From assembly GCA_963930655.1 (NCBI GenBank), contig OZ005604.1, positions 13,960,001-14,024,000 of the forward strand: a stretch of DNA of 64,000 bases, read 5' to 3'. A model generated the notes under the pieces. That model was given only the letters and a program-made list of their open reading frames with translations. It searched no databases and was not told where the DNA came from. Every line of letters starts with the position of its first letter. Position 1 is the first letter of the stretch. The stretch comes from Myrica gale. Lineage: Eukaryota > Streptophyta > Magnoliopsida > Fagales > Myricaceae. The translations under genes and the position numbers were made by a program. Shown here in pieces: positions 34,801 through 46,159 of the stretch.

Positions 34801-37800
34801 CGTCAGATGTTGTGTCAACAATTGACACACTAAATTCAAGGGACACTCCATTAATTCAATTGATAAGCATATCTTCAGAAGTATCAGTTTACTTTAGTAA
34901 AGCTAGATATGCTGAGCGATTCCTTCTTCAGTGACCTGGCTTGCCAAAGTGGAAACAATTTACCTTATCTTTCTTCTCTAGGTCGCTTGTGTCCTTTTTC
35001 TTAGATTGAGACGCTTTCTTCTTTTTGAACTTCTTCCCGGGCTTAAGTTCATGACTGACTGACTTGTCCATTACCATTAGAGAACCTTTATCATGTATGA
35101 TAAGTTCCTCAGCTGCTTGCAACATATTGAGTAGCTCTGACAAAGTCACCGCCATCATGTTCATATTATAGTTTAATATGAACTGGTTTAACGATTCAGG
35201 CAAAGATGTCAATATCGCTCCAACCTTTGTCTCGCCGTCTATCTCTGCACCTAGTGTTTCCAGTTCAGTGATGAACGATATCATCATCAACACATGATTT
35301 CGAACTGGAGCACCGTCCACCATTGTGGTGGTCATCAGCAGTTTCATAACTTGCTGGCGTGCAGACCGACTATGGTCTCCAAATTATTTTTGGAGATAAG
35401 AAAGCATGTCTTTTGCAGTAGCTAGGACTTCATACTGCTTATGTAATATATTGGTCATCAAGGCCAACATACAACAACGAGCAAGGTCATCTAGCTCATG
35501 CCATGTATCATAAGCAACTATTTGCTCTTGTGTGGCATCAGCTAAAGCAATTTGTGGAATCTCATCCTTTAAGTCAAGAGCAACTTTTTCAACCGTGAGT
35601 ACTATCATGAGATTCCGCATCCAATCAAGGAAGGTTGGCCCAGTTAGCTTGTTATCATCTACAATTATAGATAATGGGTTCGTCATAATAATCTGCATAT
35701 ATCAAGAAATAAAATCGCACGTATAGAAAAATTTCCTTTATTATAGGGTTTTAAATAACTAATGGTACCTCCCACTGAATCACAACAATCAAAGAAAATG
35801 CAGAATATAACATTTATATTTAGTGTTTGCAGTGGGTATCAAGAACTTCTACCTTATGTAAACATGATCCTATTTTAGTAACCATGCAACAACTTGTAAA
35901 AGCGAATAAAAACTATTCATCACGAATTCATTTCATGTTGTATACTATGTGTATACAAATATTCGTGACTCCTGATTTTCTTTTAGCCACCTAACATAAA
36001 CACAATCTTTACTCTTTTAGCGGACGTGTTTATTTGGTTAAGTGCAACCATCGTCTAAGTGACATGTAATTTTGTAATGGGTCAACATTGATGTTTTAGT
36101 CAACACCCCCACCACTCATACACACTCACTTATTTTCTCAAGAAAGTATATGGGACAAGTTATAAGATCAATAATTGGTATTAACTATTTTAGTTTTAAC
36201 TAACATCAACCAAATAAAATTATCAAATACCAACAATGGAAGGTCATGAGATTAATTTTCTTGGGTCGTGGTCCGAGTCTAACTCATGGCCTAAGCCCAC
36301 AGACCGCACGGGCTGCCATGGCCCGGATCTCATCCGGCCAAGGACTGGCCCAATAGGGCCCAGCCCGTGAGTCTCCAGCTCCTTTTTTTATTAACGACCC
36401 AACCCAAAGTTTGGGCTGGGCCTGCTGGGCTTGGGCCGAGTAGGGCGACTGTTTCCCAACCCGAGGCCCAAAACATGACCCAGGGCATCTCATGTCCTAG
36501 GCGCCGCTTGGCCCCCACGGGCAGAGCCTGGTACCCAGTGGCGCAGCCAGCCGCGCCCCGCCACCCACAGGCCGGTGAGATGTCGGCCGACTCTTGGTCA
36601 GCCTCCTCTCGGCGTGTGGTGGCCTCAACCCATGCAAGCCGTGTACCCCTCACGAGGTACACCCCAGCAGCGGCTGCCGCTGGCCACCAGGCCACGTGGC
36701 GTTATAGCTAGGTTCGCCGAGGACCACCAGCCATGGTCCCCGGCCAGCTAAGCCACCACCGCCTCTCTCTCCCCCTTATGTTTTTCTTCCATCGGGGACA
36801 ACAAATTTCAGCAAAATCACAACCAAACAACCCGAATGCATCTCTTTGTCAAAGAAATCATAGAAGAATAACAAGATCTAACATAGATTACACAGAGCTC
36901 AATAAAACACATAAAAAACGCAATAGACAACCCACGGCCAAGGGGTTTTCGCAAAAACACTTTTCTCACTTCAAAAGAGCAAAACCCATGCACAATAGCG
37001 AAAACAAAGTGAAATTGTCCATGGATCCCCATGCAAATGAAAAGTGAAGGAAACACTTTCCAACCCAATCGATTCGTACCAACCTTTCAACGCACGAATC
37101 ACGAAGAACACAAAAGTTAGAGAGTGAAAACGAACTTGGAACCGTGAGATATCAGAAACCTTCCTCTGATACTAGTGTACGAGATCACGTAGTGGGAAGT
37201 TTCGGATCGTCGAAAAATAGTAGCTCAATCTTTCTGCCTCCTTCAGATCCACGCACACAATTCTTGAGGGAGAGAATCAAAGAGAGAGAAAGTTTTCTTG
37301 TAAATCATTTTCTTCTTTTCTCAAATGAAGTTCTGAGCTATTTATAATGGCTTCCCTAGAACTTCTCCTATGCTTATGGGTGAGATCTTTAGGGATCTTA
37401 AAACTCGTTCGTAGTTTAATCATGAAAAACTTTTTTTCATTTAACTCCCTTATATTTTGTATTCCGAATTTATGTGCTTTTACAAATTGTGATCATGTCT
37501 ATTAACATATCGCAATTGACCTCTAAGATAGTGAGACTATTTTTCCTGAAATCCCTTTTGCTAACAATTATTTGTTTATTTATCCTTCCATCATACTATA
37601 TTCCACATGAGCTAATAGGACCGGAATAATATCACCGATTAAGTCTCCAGCTCATATAATTCTTAATTCACAATCTGTAACTCGTTGGACTCTCAAATTG
37701 TTTCTAAAATAATTTCACAAATAAATATATAATATATATTAATTTCGAAAAATATTTTCACAAACATCCTCTGACTAGTGATTTCTTTTCAAGTCAAACT

Positions 37801-40800
37801 CTATACAAATATACTGAATATACTGTCTCAGAAAGAGACTGGTGGATTCCTTGTTAAGCATTTACACAAGCTCATTTATCATATACAAGACCCAGCGTTG
37901 TCTGGAATATTTGACCTAGAAAGATCATCACCAAATGACTTGGTCCAAGTACAAGTACACAACAAACAAGCATGCATAGACCTCTCAGGTCTAAGGATAC
38001 AATAAACTAATTATGTTGAATATCTTCTCTACATCAGTGATCACTTCCATAACATATTCATATGTGATCTCGTTCAGTGCATGTACTCTTACAGTGCACT
38101 CACTCGTCTGCTTAAGGTTACTACCTTAATGAAGATGTCAATCATCCTATTTTAATAGAGGCACAACGAGTGTAGACCTATTTGTACATAAAAATGTACC
38201 TCGGTCTAGAACAACGGTCATGTGAACAAAGAACCGAAAAGTCATATACACCTTTTGATTCATTAATCATCGGCATGACTTTTCTACAATTTCACTTAAC
38301 AATATAACTGTGTAACATCTCATATTACAACATTATACCCAATAAGTAATAAATACATATGAAGACAAAAGAAATAATTATGTCATAATTATTCTAATAA
38401 CTGGTTTTGAGGGCATATTTCGAACAATTATCTCTATGCCTATTTAACTGTAACCAACCTACTTACTGCAACTCTTTCTCGTGGCAACATGAAATGAAAT
38501 ACAGTGCTTATTTTCCTTCACCAAGTGAAGATTTAGAGTAGTGAGGTGATCTCGCTATAGTTTTGTATGCTGAAAATTCATACGAGTCAATATGTGTATA
38601 AGATTATCGAGATTGTATCACTTGGTTATAAGGAAGAAGGGAGGTCCATAAGTATTTGTCAGCTGGTTAGAAAGATGGAAATTGATCATCATACATGTAA
38701 ACTTTTTCTATTGAAATTGTTAATTAGAAAGAGGGACAAACCCTGCAGACAAGAGGTACATAGCGAACCGTGGTGCTTCCCTTTCCCAAAGAGAAGACTA
38801 CATACTAGCTACATGGGCCAAATTAATCCCAGGGGCCTTCCCATCTCCAACTAGTTGAATGCATGTATTTGCAATTTGAAAGAAAATCGCTACTTGTATC
38901 ACATGGGATAAATATCTGAATACTGCCTGTCGGCCTTAAATTAAGCATATATATATGATATCGCTCACTACACATTTTTGTAGATTCCTTTCGGGACGTG
39001 TTTGATGCATTTTGAAAAGTGTAGGACTTCAACTGATAGAGTCGGATATTTTTGGTATCCCTCTGCGCTTGTACGAATTTGTTTTACCGTAAGAAAATTA
39101 GTATTCCAGATGAAATGACCTCTTTCCTTACAAAAACATTAACAAGATTTTCAATGCAGCTAAGGCTCTCATCGAGAACTACAATGCTAGAGCTATCATA
39201 GGTTTGGAAACGTGGCAAGAAGCGGTATTTGTAGCTCAACTTGGCAATGAATCCCAAGTTCCTATCGTGTCACTGGCAAATGATCAAGAAGTACCACTGT
39301 GGGCCTCTTACCAATGGCCGTTCCTAATTAATGCGGCTCGCGGCCAATATGCACAAATGAAAGCTGTGGCAGCTATAATTCAAAGTTGGCAATGGCGAAA
39401 AGTGAACATTATCTACGAAGACTTCAACCCAACTGCAGGTGGCATTAGTCCGAAACTCATTGCCGCTATACAAGCAGTGGACGTGGAAATTAGTGACCTT
39501 ATGCCGCTCTCTCCTTTCACTCCAAACCCCTTTATATCCGAAAATTTGAAGTGCATGCAGATACACGGAGAATGTCGGGTTTTCATTGTTCATACATCCG
39601 TTTCATTAGGAATTAAAATCTTCAAAGAAGCCAAGAACCTTGGAATGATGGGAAAGGATTTTGTGTGGATCACTACCAATGCCATTACAAGTCAACTTGA
39701 CACACTTGACGCATCATCCATCTTCACAATGCAAGGTGTCTTAGGAGTTCAGGCCTACTTTTCCAGTTCTAGAAAACTTTTCAAAGAGTTTCGCTCTAGC
39801 TTTCGGGCCTCGTTTCATTCGCAATATCCTGATGAGCCGCTTCCTGAACCAACCAGTTCAACGTTGCAGGCCTATGATGCTACATGGGCTGTACTTCGAG
39901 CCTTAGAGGGAAAGCCATCCTGGAAGAGCTATAAAATTAATTCGACGGGCCAGTTTGCTTGTATCGATGAAATAAATGGACAGCATTTGCTAAAAAGTAT
40001 CTTGCAAAGCAAGTTTGAGGGCTTAACTGGTGCATTCAATTTTTCCGAGGGGAATTTGGCTCCAGTACACATTTTTAAGATAGTAAATGTTGTTGGAAAG
40101 AGTTATAGGGAACTCGGATACTGGTCGGAGGAATTGGGTTTCTCAGAGAGCATCCATAGGGCTGGAAACAATAACTCAATGACTAGCCTAGGACAAGTCT
40201 TTTGGCCCGGAGGCCCCTGGTCTGTGCCAAGAGGATGGGCGGTAGCAACTAATGCTTCTCGACTGAAAATAGGAGTACCTGCAGAGCCGGCATTTAGAGA
40301 ATTTGTGAATATCACATATAATCACCCTGGTGGAGATCCAACCTTTTCTGGATTTTCCATTGATGTCTTTAAAGCCACAATAAAGCTTCTACCATACGAC
40401 TTCCCATATGATTTCATCCTTTTTCCAGGCACCTATGATTCCTTGGTACAGCAAGTTTATGTTAAGGTGAGATGAATCTGCTACATATTTTTCATACTTC
40501 CCAACTAGAAAGTACAGTTTGTTCTATTTTCACCGCTCAATTATGCTGGATCCATGCATCTGTGACACAACATTGCATAATATTATGGTACGTAATAAAA
40601 GCAACTTAGGATGAAAGCATGATGCCATCCTATTTTAATTAGTTTTGTTCCACGTGGTCTGAAATGAACCTCTTATATCTTGTTTATCGTTACTGCCTTT
40701 GAACATATATGTTCCCCATCGGAGGATAACTCTACTATAGATTGAAAACTTCATCACGGCAGAAAGCTTCGAGGAACCAGATATTTGATCCTATATATGC

Positions 40801-41183
40801 CTCTACGTACCTGTTAAGTTTTGGTGAGTTGCCATATAACTGAACATTCACTTTGTGTTTATTCTGAAGACTTTTGATGCAGTTGTCGGAGATATCTCCA
40901 TAGTCGCCAATCGCTGTGCATATGCAGAATTCACGCAACCCTATACTGACCCTGGTCTTCAAATGCTGATCTATATAAAACCTGATAAATCAGAGAAAGC
41001 TTGGTTATTCACGAAGCCATTCACTAGTCTTATGTGGATCTTTACAGTTCTCATCAATATTTATAATGGATTTGTCGTATGGTTCATAGAGCGGGATCAC
41101 GATCAATATTTCAGAGGGAATGTGCCGAACCAAATTGGAACCATGCTTACCTTATCCTGCACAACGTTGTTCTCACTACAGGG

Positions 41184-41237
<54 letters not shown>

Positions 41238-43103
41238 CCAATTCCTTACTGTTATCGTTAATTATACGTGTCTTCAAATTATAACGATTTTTTTAGAGAA
41301 ATTAAAACCTTTGATCGGATATTTTTTTTACCTGTATATTTACCAAGGTGCCTTATATTCTACAATATTATCTTGGATTACAACGCTGCATAATGAACTC
41401 TTATATATCTTTTTCCTTGTAGGGGAAAGATTACACAGCAATCTATCTCGTATGGCCCTGGTTGTTTGGTTATTTGTGGCATTAGTTGTCACACAAAGTT
41501 TCACAGCCAGTCTAACATCACTGCTCACCGTACAACGGCTCGAGGAGAAAACAATCGACATTGAGACACTTAAAAAGAATGGAGCCAAAGTTGGGTGTGA
41601 TGGGAATTCTTACGTTGTGAAATATTTAGAGATGGCGTTAGGATTTAAGCCCAATAACATCAAGAGAATATATATAGCAGATGATTATCCACGGGCTCTT
41701 ATGAGCGGAGATATAGCGGTAGCATTTGTTGATGTCCCCTACGTTAAAGTGTTTCTTGCCAAACATTGTGCAGGTTTCACCACTTCGGGACCAACATTCA
41801 AAGTTGGCGGCTTTGGATTTGTGAGTACATCATTCACAATATATTTCTTTTGGATTACATTTTTATTCTGATAACTCATAGAGTTTTAGCATGTGTTATT
41901 TTAGGTAGCAATTAAAGATTAATAATTTCATATTGGATTAAGTTGAGCTTAATTGTAGAATTATGAACTAGTTGGATTTCTATAGGAAAAATTACCCGAA
42001 TGATCCATGTGGTATTACTTTTTTATAAATTGGTACCTGTTATTTCAATTTCAACGATTTGGTCCTTGTAGTCACCAATATGATGCATAGGGTCCTTCCG
42101 TCCACACTTCCGTTAATCCCGTTGAAGAAATATGCTTACATGTCAGCATTTATGTCCAAGTGTTTAAAAATAGACATGTCAGCGTATTCTTGTTAGAGAT
42201 TAACATAAGTGTAGATGAAGGGACCCTTATGCATCATATTAGTGATCATAGGGACCACGTCGAAGTTAGAACCACAGGGACCAATTTGTAATAAAGTGAA
42301 ATCACATAGATCATTTGAGTAATTTTGCCTAACTTATAAAATGGAAACGAATTATGTATTAAAATCTCACAATCTACTCAACACTCGTGACAAGTACTGA
42401 TCTGAACACTTTCATAGGCATGAATGTAGGCTAGTTTTAATTGTTGTTACACCAAATTAAGACTAATCAATTTCTTGGTGAACTCTATATATATAGATAG
42501 GTGGAATCAAGGAAATACCCGATACTTGAAAACGTTAATATCTTTGCCTGTATATTTAACCACAGCCATAGATGCATATATATTTGTCTGATTAAAAGTT
42601 GAAAGTTGTGTTTTATTAATTACGCCGGCTTTTCTTTTTTTATTGGTGTATATCGATCCTAAAGTATTTTTCTGATAGTTTAAATGTCCCAGGCTTTTCC
42701 TAGGGGTTCTCCATATCTACCTGATATTTCCCAAGCAGTTCTAAACCTATCTGAAGCTGGAAAGTTAGAAGAGCTTGAGCGGTCTTTGACCTCATCTTGC
42801 TCAGCCGCTTCCACCGATAATTATAACAACGACAGACTGGGAGTGGGTAGTTTCTGGGGTCTCTTTGTCATCACTGGCGGAACATCCACCATTGCACTTT
42901 TAGTCTTCATATTTCGTTCTGGTAGCGGATGGTGTCAACAGGCTGTTGCGCCTAGCGAAGCGCAACCGCATTCACAGGACGTCGATCACTCAAGTGATGA
43001 TCATGAAATATTGGAAAGTCAAGCTAGTCATGAAATGGAAAGTCAAGCTAGTCAAGAAATGGAAAGTCCAGCTAGTCGTGAAATGGAAAGACAACCTCAG
43101 TGA
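31506..43103 (+). CDS. Glutamate receptor-like channel, clade-II type (5 exons, 912 aa)
   Basis: Exons: 31506-31815, 39160-40466, 40870-41182, 41423-41820, 42693-43103; all introns GT..AG, joins in frame, total 2739 nt. Plant GLRs are ligand-gated cation channels of plasma or inner membranes, opened by amino acids, and act in Ca2+ signalling. Order: signal peptide (hydrophobic about 17-29), amino-terminal Venus-flytrap domain (about 40-430), ligand-binding lobe S1 (about 465-590), M1 (about 591-612, WIFTVLINIYNGFVVWF), pore loop (about 628-643), M3 (about 654-674) with QSFTASLTSLLTVQRL, lobe S2 (to about 805, including FVDVPYVKVFL and FGFAFPRGSPY), M4 (about 831-850) and a cytosolic tail. The VTQSFTASLT motif and length suggest the GLR2 clade. 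No stop or frameshift is seen. Orthology to one GLR2 member cannot be told. Confidence 0.9.
31998..32002. repeat. Copia target-site duplication, left
   Basis: ATTAT, identical to 38427-38431; 5 bp as expected for LTR elements. Confidence 0.85.
32003..33241 (-). repeat. 3' LTR of the intronic copia element
   Basis: On the - strand it starts TGTTGGAATATGCC and ends with CTCTTACT; the terminal A is mutated (CTCGTACA in the other LTR). The tract AAGTGGGAGA on the - strand (33242-33251) is the polypurine tract. Confidence 0.9.
33252..34920 (-). pseudogene. Copia pol remnants (integrase, RNase H)
   Basis: On the - strand about 34465-34395 reads ALEVAVYVLNRTPTQSIP, the integrase-core end usually seen as ALETAAYILNRVPSKSV, followed by PSLDHLRVCGDV (about 34355). 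Near the 3' LTR, SWTAVKHIFKYLRSTKYYF (about 33640-33580) is RNase-H-type text. Between them only scattered fragments remain; the RT catalytic motifs were not found. Confidence 0.65.
34929..35698 (-). pseudogene. Copia gag (UBN2-type) with zinc knuckle
   Basis: Read leftwards from ATG at 35696-35698: MQIIMTNPLSIIVDDNKLTG, then NYLTWMRNL-like FLDWMRNLMIVLT, DTWHELDDLARCCML (capsid-like core), ending YLQK at a stop near 35384. The second frame (35347-34929) reads MVDGAPVRNHVLMMISFITE, then ILTSLPESLNQF, LSELLNMLQAAEE, a Lys-rich stretch and the knuckle start CFHFGKPGH (the second Cys is Phe). One stop and frame change near 35390 separate the two halves; otherwise gag is well kept. Confidence 0.85.
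36240..36730. other. GC-rich block in the copia leader
   Basis: Far richer in G+C than its surroundings, with repeated GGGCTGGGC/GCCCAGCCC-type words. It lies between the 5' LTR and gag of the intronic element. Long open frames on both strands come from base composition; none resembles a known protein. Confidence 0.7.
37160..37175 (-). other. Primer-binding site of the intronic copia element
   Basis: On the - strand directly after the 5' LTR: (C)TAGTATCAGAGG, close to TGGTATCAGAGC, the complement of the 3' end of initiator tRNA-Met used by plant copia elements. Confidence 0.7.
37176..38426 (-). repeat. 5' LTR of the intronic copia element
   Basis: On the - strand it starts TGTTCGAAATATGCCC and ends CTCGTACA. 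Co-linear with 32003-33241 over its length, with many substitutions. Confidence 0.9.
38427..38431. repeat. Copia target-site duplication, right
   Basis: ATTAT, pairs with 31998-32002. Confidence 0.85.
39160..43103 (+). CDS. GLR exons 2-5 (39160-40466, 40870-41182, 41423-41820, 42693-43103)
   Basis: Exon 2 holds most of the amino-terminal domain and the start of S1 (KIGVPAEPAFREFVNI, GFSIDVFKATI, YDSLVQQVYVK). Exon 3 goes on with TFDAVVGDISIVANRCAYAE, M1 and the pore loop. Exon 4 has M3 and most of S2. Exon 5 completes S2 with M4 and the tail. Junctions are phase 0 (2/3), phase 1 (3/4) and phase 0 (4/5). The acceptor of exon 3 is TTCTGAAG|ACT, weak in pyrimidines near the AG. Confidence 0.9.
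41183..41422 (+). other. GLR intron 3: 240 bp, no stop, in frame, AT microsatellite
   Basis: GTAACT..CTTGTAG borders fit splicing that joins FSLQ to GERLHSNLSR, the family's usual text. The intron is 80 codons long and open in the coding frame; its (AT)n run (about 41188-41234) would be read as alternating Tyr/Ile. If kept, it would insert 80 mostly hydrophobic residues between pore loop and M3. Confidence 0.85.
41985..42329. mobile_element. Foldback MITE in GLR intron 4
   Basis: 345 bp with long imperfect inverted ends: left GGAAAAATTACCCGAATGAT, right (complement) GGCAAAATTACTCAAATGAT, continuing inward (ATAAATTGGT / ACAAATTGGT, GGTCCTTCC / GGGTCCCTTC). Flanked by TA. The relic intron at about 1340-1400 lacks it, so the empty site is known. 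The TA flank suggests a Tc1/mariner-like origin but a different TSD is possible. Confidence 0.8.
43014..43100 (+). repeat. 24-bp tandem repeat in the GLR C-terminal tail
   Basis: Three and a half copies of an 8-residue unit: ESQASHEM, ESQASQEM, ESPASREM, ERQPQ. It lies in the cytosolic tail after M4 and ends at the stop. Confidence 0.9.
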
Positions 43104-43244
43104 ATATTGTAATATGCGCATGGCTTTAGATGACAACACACGATAATATACGGATGCACACTCGCACATGAATATACATTTAAAAACACAGTTTTTTCAG
43201 AGAGTAACTTTTGCAGCTTACTTATGAAGTCTAGCCATGAATAT

Positions 43245-43250
43245 AATAAA
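43245..43250 (+). promoter_or_regulatory. Candidate GLR polyadenylation signal
   Basis: AATAAA 142 nt after the stop codon, in GAATATAATAAATTTTG. Confidence 0.5.
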
Positions 43251-43547
43251 TTTTGTTTGGTTACCAAGAAGACAAAAACTTGTATCCTTTATTTTCATTT
43301 TTTTTCGGTTATGGCAAATTAGGCTAAGTGGCTCGGGAGTACTATATAATGTTGGACTCTAATAAATTCATGGTGATGTTGATTTCTTTGATTTTGAATG
43401 GTAATTAAGTTATTGGAGTAAACAAATGTAGTCGAGGTAGAGGTCTGATAGACTAATTATAGTTTTAAGGGGTTTGAACCACTGCCATTTACAATTTGGT
43501 GGAGATCGCGCGACTTGCTGGATAAGAGCATCATGTTACTTCTGATT

Positions 43548-43900
43548 TGTTAGAAATAATATCATAATCATATCTACGAGATATGGATAATCAAATCTAC
43601 ATGATTATGGTATGATATTATTGTTGTCATAATCTCGAGTTTAAATGTGATATCGTTATCAAATCTCAGAGATCCAAGTTTAAATGTAGAGATTCAAATT
43701 TAAATGTAGAAATATTCTTCTATAACGCTTTGTATTTTCTCTATAAATAGAGACATTTAAACAAAATACAGTCATAGAGGGCATTCACAGTGAATGTAGG
43801 TCTTCTAGACCGAACCACTTAAATCTCTTGTCTCTTGTTATTATTTATTTCCCCCTCTTCATTTTAACCTTTTTCTTCTTAATTATTACCATACAGGAAA
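43548..43900 (+). repeat. Short LTR-like (TRIM or solo LTR) sequence
   Basis: Starts TGTTAGAAATAATATCATAA and has a TATA element in CTCTATAAATAGAG (about 43738-43752) followed by a downstream leader. The end may be CCATACA (about 43897). No TSD could be matched, so the call is tentative. Confidence 0.4.
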
Positions 43901-44388
43901 AAAAGTAGTGCTTAATTTCATGGGATTTATCTTTACCTACGCACCATTTTGTAGCTATAGCTTGTAGAGTTTTAATATCCACAAGTTTTATATAGCAATA
44001 TTTTACTCCTTTGTTCAATATCACTACAACAAAATTGTGCTTCCATCCCAAAAACTCTGAATTCTGTCCAAAAAAACTTTTTGGGACGGAATTCGTTTGT
44101 CGCTTCGATTGTCCCAATAATCTTGTTACGAAAGGTTTTTTGGTACGGAAATGTTGTTTTGTCCCAAAAGTACCCTTTCGGAATGGTAAGGGCGCTTTCT
44201 TCCCAAAATAAAATTATCATTCGAACACTTTAGAACGGACAGTTGAGGATTATATTCGAACTTCTTTCGATGGAAAATATAAATTTGGTTGATAATGCAA
44301 ATAAACGTTTGAACAACCCTAGAATGGAACAACGCTTTAAAATGGAACGTCTGTAACCGTTCTTAATCCGTTACAACTAGGGGTGAAA

Positions 44389-45490
44389 ATTGACCCCCTC
44401 GAATCGGTTTTCCACCCCAACTGAGGGGTTCAGTTCTAGTAAACTCCCAATCGAAAGCCGAATCAGCCGAGCAGACCAAGTTCGGTGGTCGGCTCGGTTC
44501 GGTCGGCATTGAGACTTCAAGAATAGCCTTCTCCAACTGGTTTATCCCTTGAAACTGCCATCCAGATGAGGATAGCAAGTGCTTTCTTGAAGGCTTCAAA
44601 GGGACAAATTGATAAAAAAAAATTATCACTAATGACCATGGATAGACATAAGGTTGCTACACACCAGAATCTCAACCTTGTCCTTGTGACCTCGCCAATG
44701 GAACATGAAAAAATAGCTCATAAAGTACAAATGAACATGGAAAAGATCAAATTACGGATGACAGGAAAATCAAGACAATAGGCTCTTCCAACAAGATAAA
44801 AAGGACAGATATAGGCTGTGTGATGATGAATATGTTCCTACACCTCTTGCGCCTCCACCAAAAACAGTGCTAACAGTGCGCTATAATTCTGGCCCCACAA
44901 AAGGCTGGTTGGAAGAGAAAAAAAGAAGAAAAGGTAGAAGAAAAAACAAAAGAGAAAAATGAAGAGTTTAAAGTGTTTAATGGAGGAAGAAAAAAGAGCA
45001 ATTAGAGAACATGATTTTGATGAAATACGACAATAATTTCTACAAAATTTCATCGGATATAGGAAAGGAGACATGGATTTCAGGTGGAATGAAAGAGTGT
45101 GAGACGACGCCAGGGAAGGGAGGAGGGGAGGCTATGTCGGCGACGATGGAAGGGGGGCTAGGGCAATCTAAGCTATTAAGACAACAAAGGGGGAGGGACT
45201 GAGGATCGGGGAAGGGTGGCTGTTGGTAGGAGTGTGAGAGGACATTACACATTATGGACTCATAGATTTATTTTCTATTTTTTTAAAATAACTAAAATTA
45301 CAAATATGCTATCGATTCGGTGCGATTCAGCGAACTGGGACCCCAAAATCGAGGACCGAACCGAGGCCCTTGGTTTTAGGAATGCCTGGGCCTACAGCCG
45401 ATCTAGGCCTTCCCAAAACCGATCGGGCCCACTCGATTTTGGCGGGTTTGGTTCGGCCCGGTTGGTTTCAGATGGAAAGTGGAAACAAAT
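44389..45490. other. GC-richer insert with GGTTCGG/CCGAACC words
   Basis: Starts TAGGGGTGAAAATTGACC, like the ends of some plant hAT-type elements. Words such as TCGGTTCGGTCGGC (about 44491) and GGTTTGGTTCGGCCCGG (about 45445) recur at both sides. A matching right terminus and TSD were not found. The ORFs at 44566-44781 and 45011-45252 are not recognised. Confidence 0.3.
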
Positions 45491-46159
45491 TTGAATATTT
45501 TAAAACGTTCCAACAGATATCATTAAATCCGTTTGATATACTAATTTGGGTATAAAAAAGTTGTTGTTCGATCATGTTATGAACGGAAATGTGAAAGTTC
45601 GAACATAGGGGAGGCAAGTTATATTTCGAAAGTTGGAATGACTTATTTTTATTTTTTAAGAAATTAAAAAATTTCATGAAAATTATTCAAAAATATATTA
45701 TTAAAATAAAATAAAAAACTAACAAACTGTACAGTTAAATAATTACTCTCAATATTCAAAAGAATTAAATATAATACACAATAAAAATAATAATTTATCT
45801 TTCTCGTCGGGTGCATCCAACTTTGCATGCATCCTTTTTTGAATGAATCCTACTCTGCGTGCATCAAAACTTTTTCAACTCTGCGTCCATCCTTATCTTC
45901 CAAAATCAAAAATAGTAATCAATATAACACCTGAATAATTGTCAAAAATAATCATTAAAAAAAGTCTGTTGAATGAAAAAAAATCAACTAGCTTACCTAT
46001 ACATCTACTCGATGTCGTTTTCGATGAAGGTGATTTAATATCAGTGTAGGAAGATATAAGGCTCCAGACAAGGTTGATTCAGCTTAAGGATTATATGTAA
46101 CATGTTTACACCAATCAAACATATTGTGATCTTTCGAGCACGTTCAAAACTTTTTTTTT

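Larger units (their letters stand above)
32003..38426 (-). mobile_element. Ty1/copia element in GLR intron 1, antisense, with both LTRs
   Basis: 6.4 kb with two LTRs of about 1.24-1.25 kb, a 5-bp TSD, a primer-binding site and a polypurine tract, all in - orientation. Gag is readable in two long frames; pol is strongly decayed and shortened (internal region 3.9 kb). It is spliced out with intron 1. The two LTRs differ at many positions, so the insertion is not recent. Confidence 0.92.

Noticed and set aside
36284..36711. Overlapping GC-rich open frames on both strands as genes
   Set aside because: They sit in the leader of a copia element, have no known motif, and arise from high G+C with few stops.
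32591..38005. Similar frames of about 75 codons at 32591-32815 and 37778-38005 as a gene pair
   Set aside because: They are the same place in the two LTRs of one element, read antisense to it.
38567..38854. A frame of 95 codons in GLR intron 1
   Set aside because: No motif, located in intron DNA next to the copia LTR, and not joined in frame to the exons.
40855..41871. A single open frame of 338 codons over GLR exons 3-4
   Set aside because: It contains intron 3 and runs into intron 4; splice borders and family text (FSLQ-GERLHSNLSR, FGF-AFPRGSP) show separate exons. Kept only as a retained-intron idea.
44389..45490. A hAT element
   Set aside because: The left side looks like a hAT end but no inverted right end or 8-bp TSD was seen.
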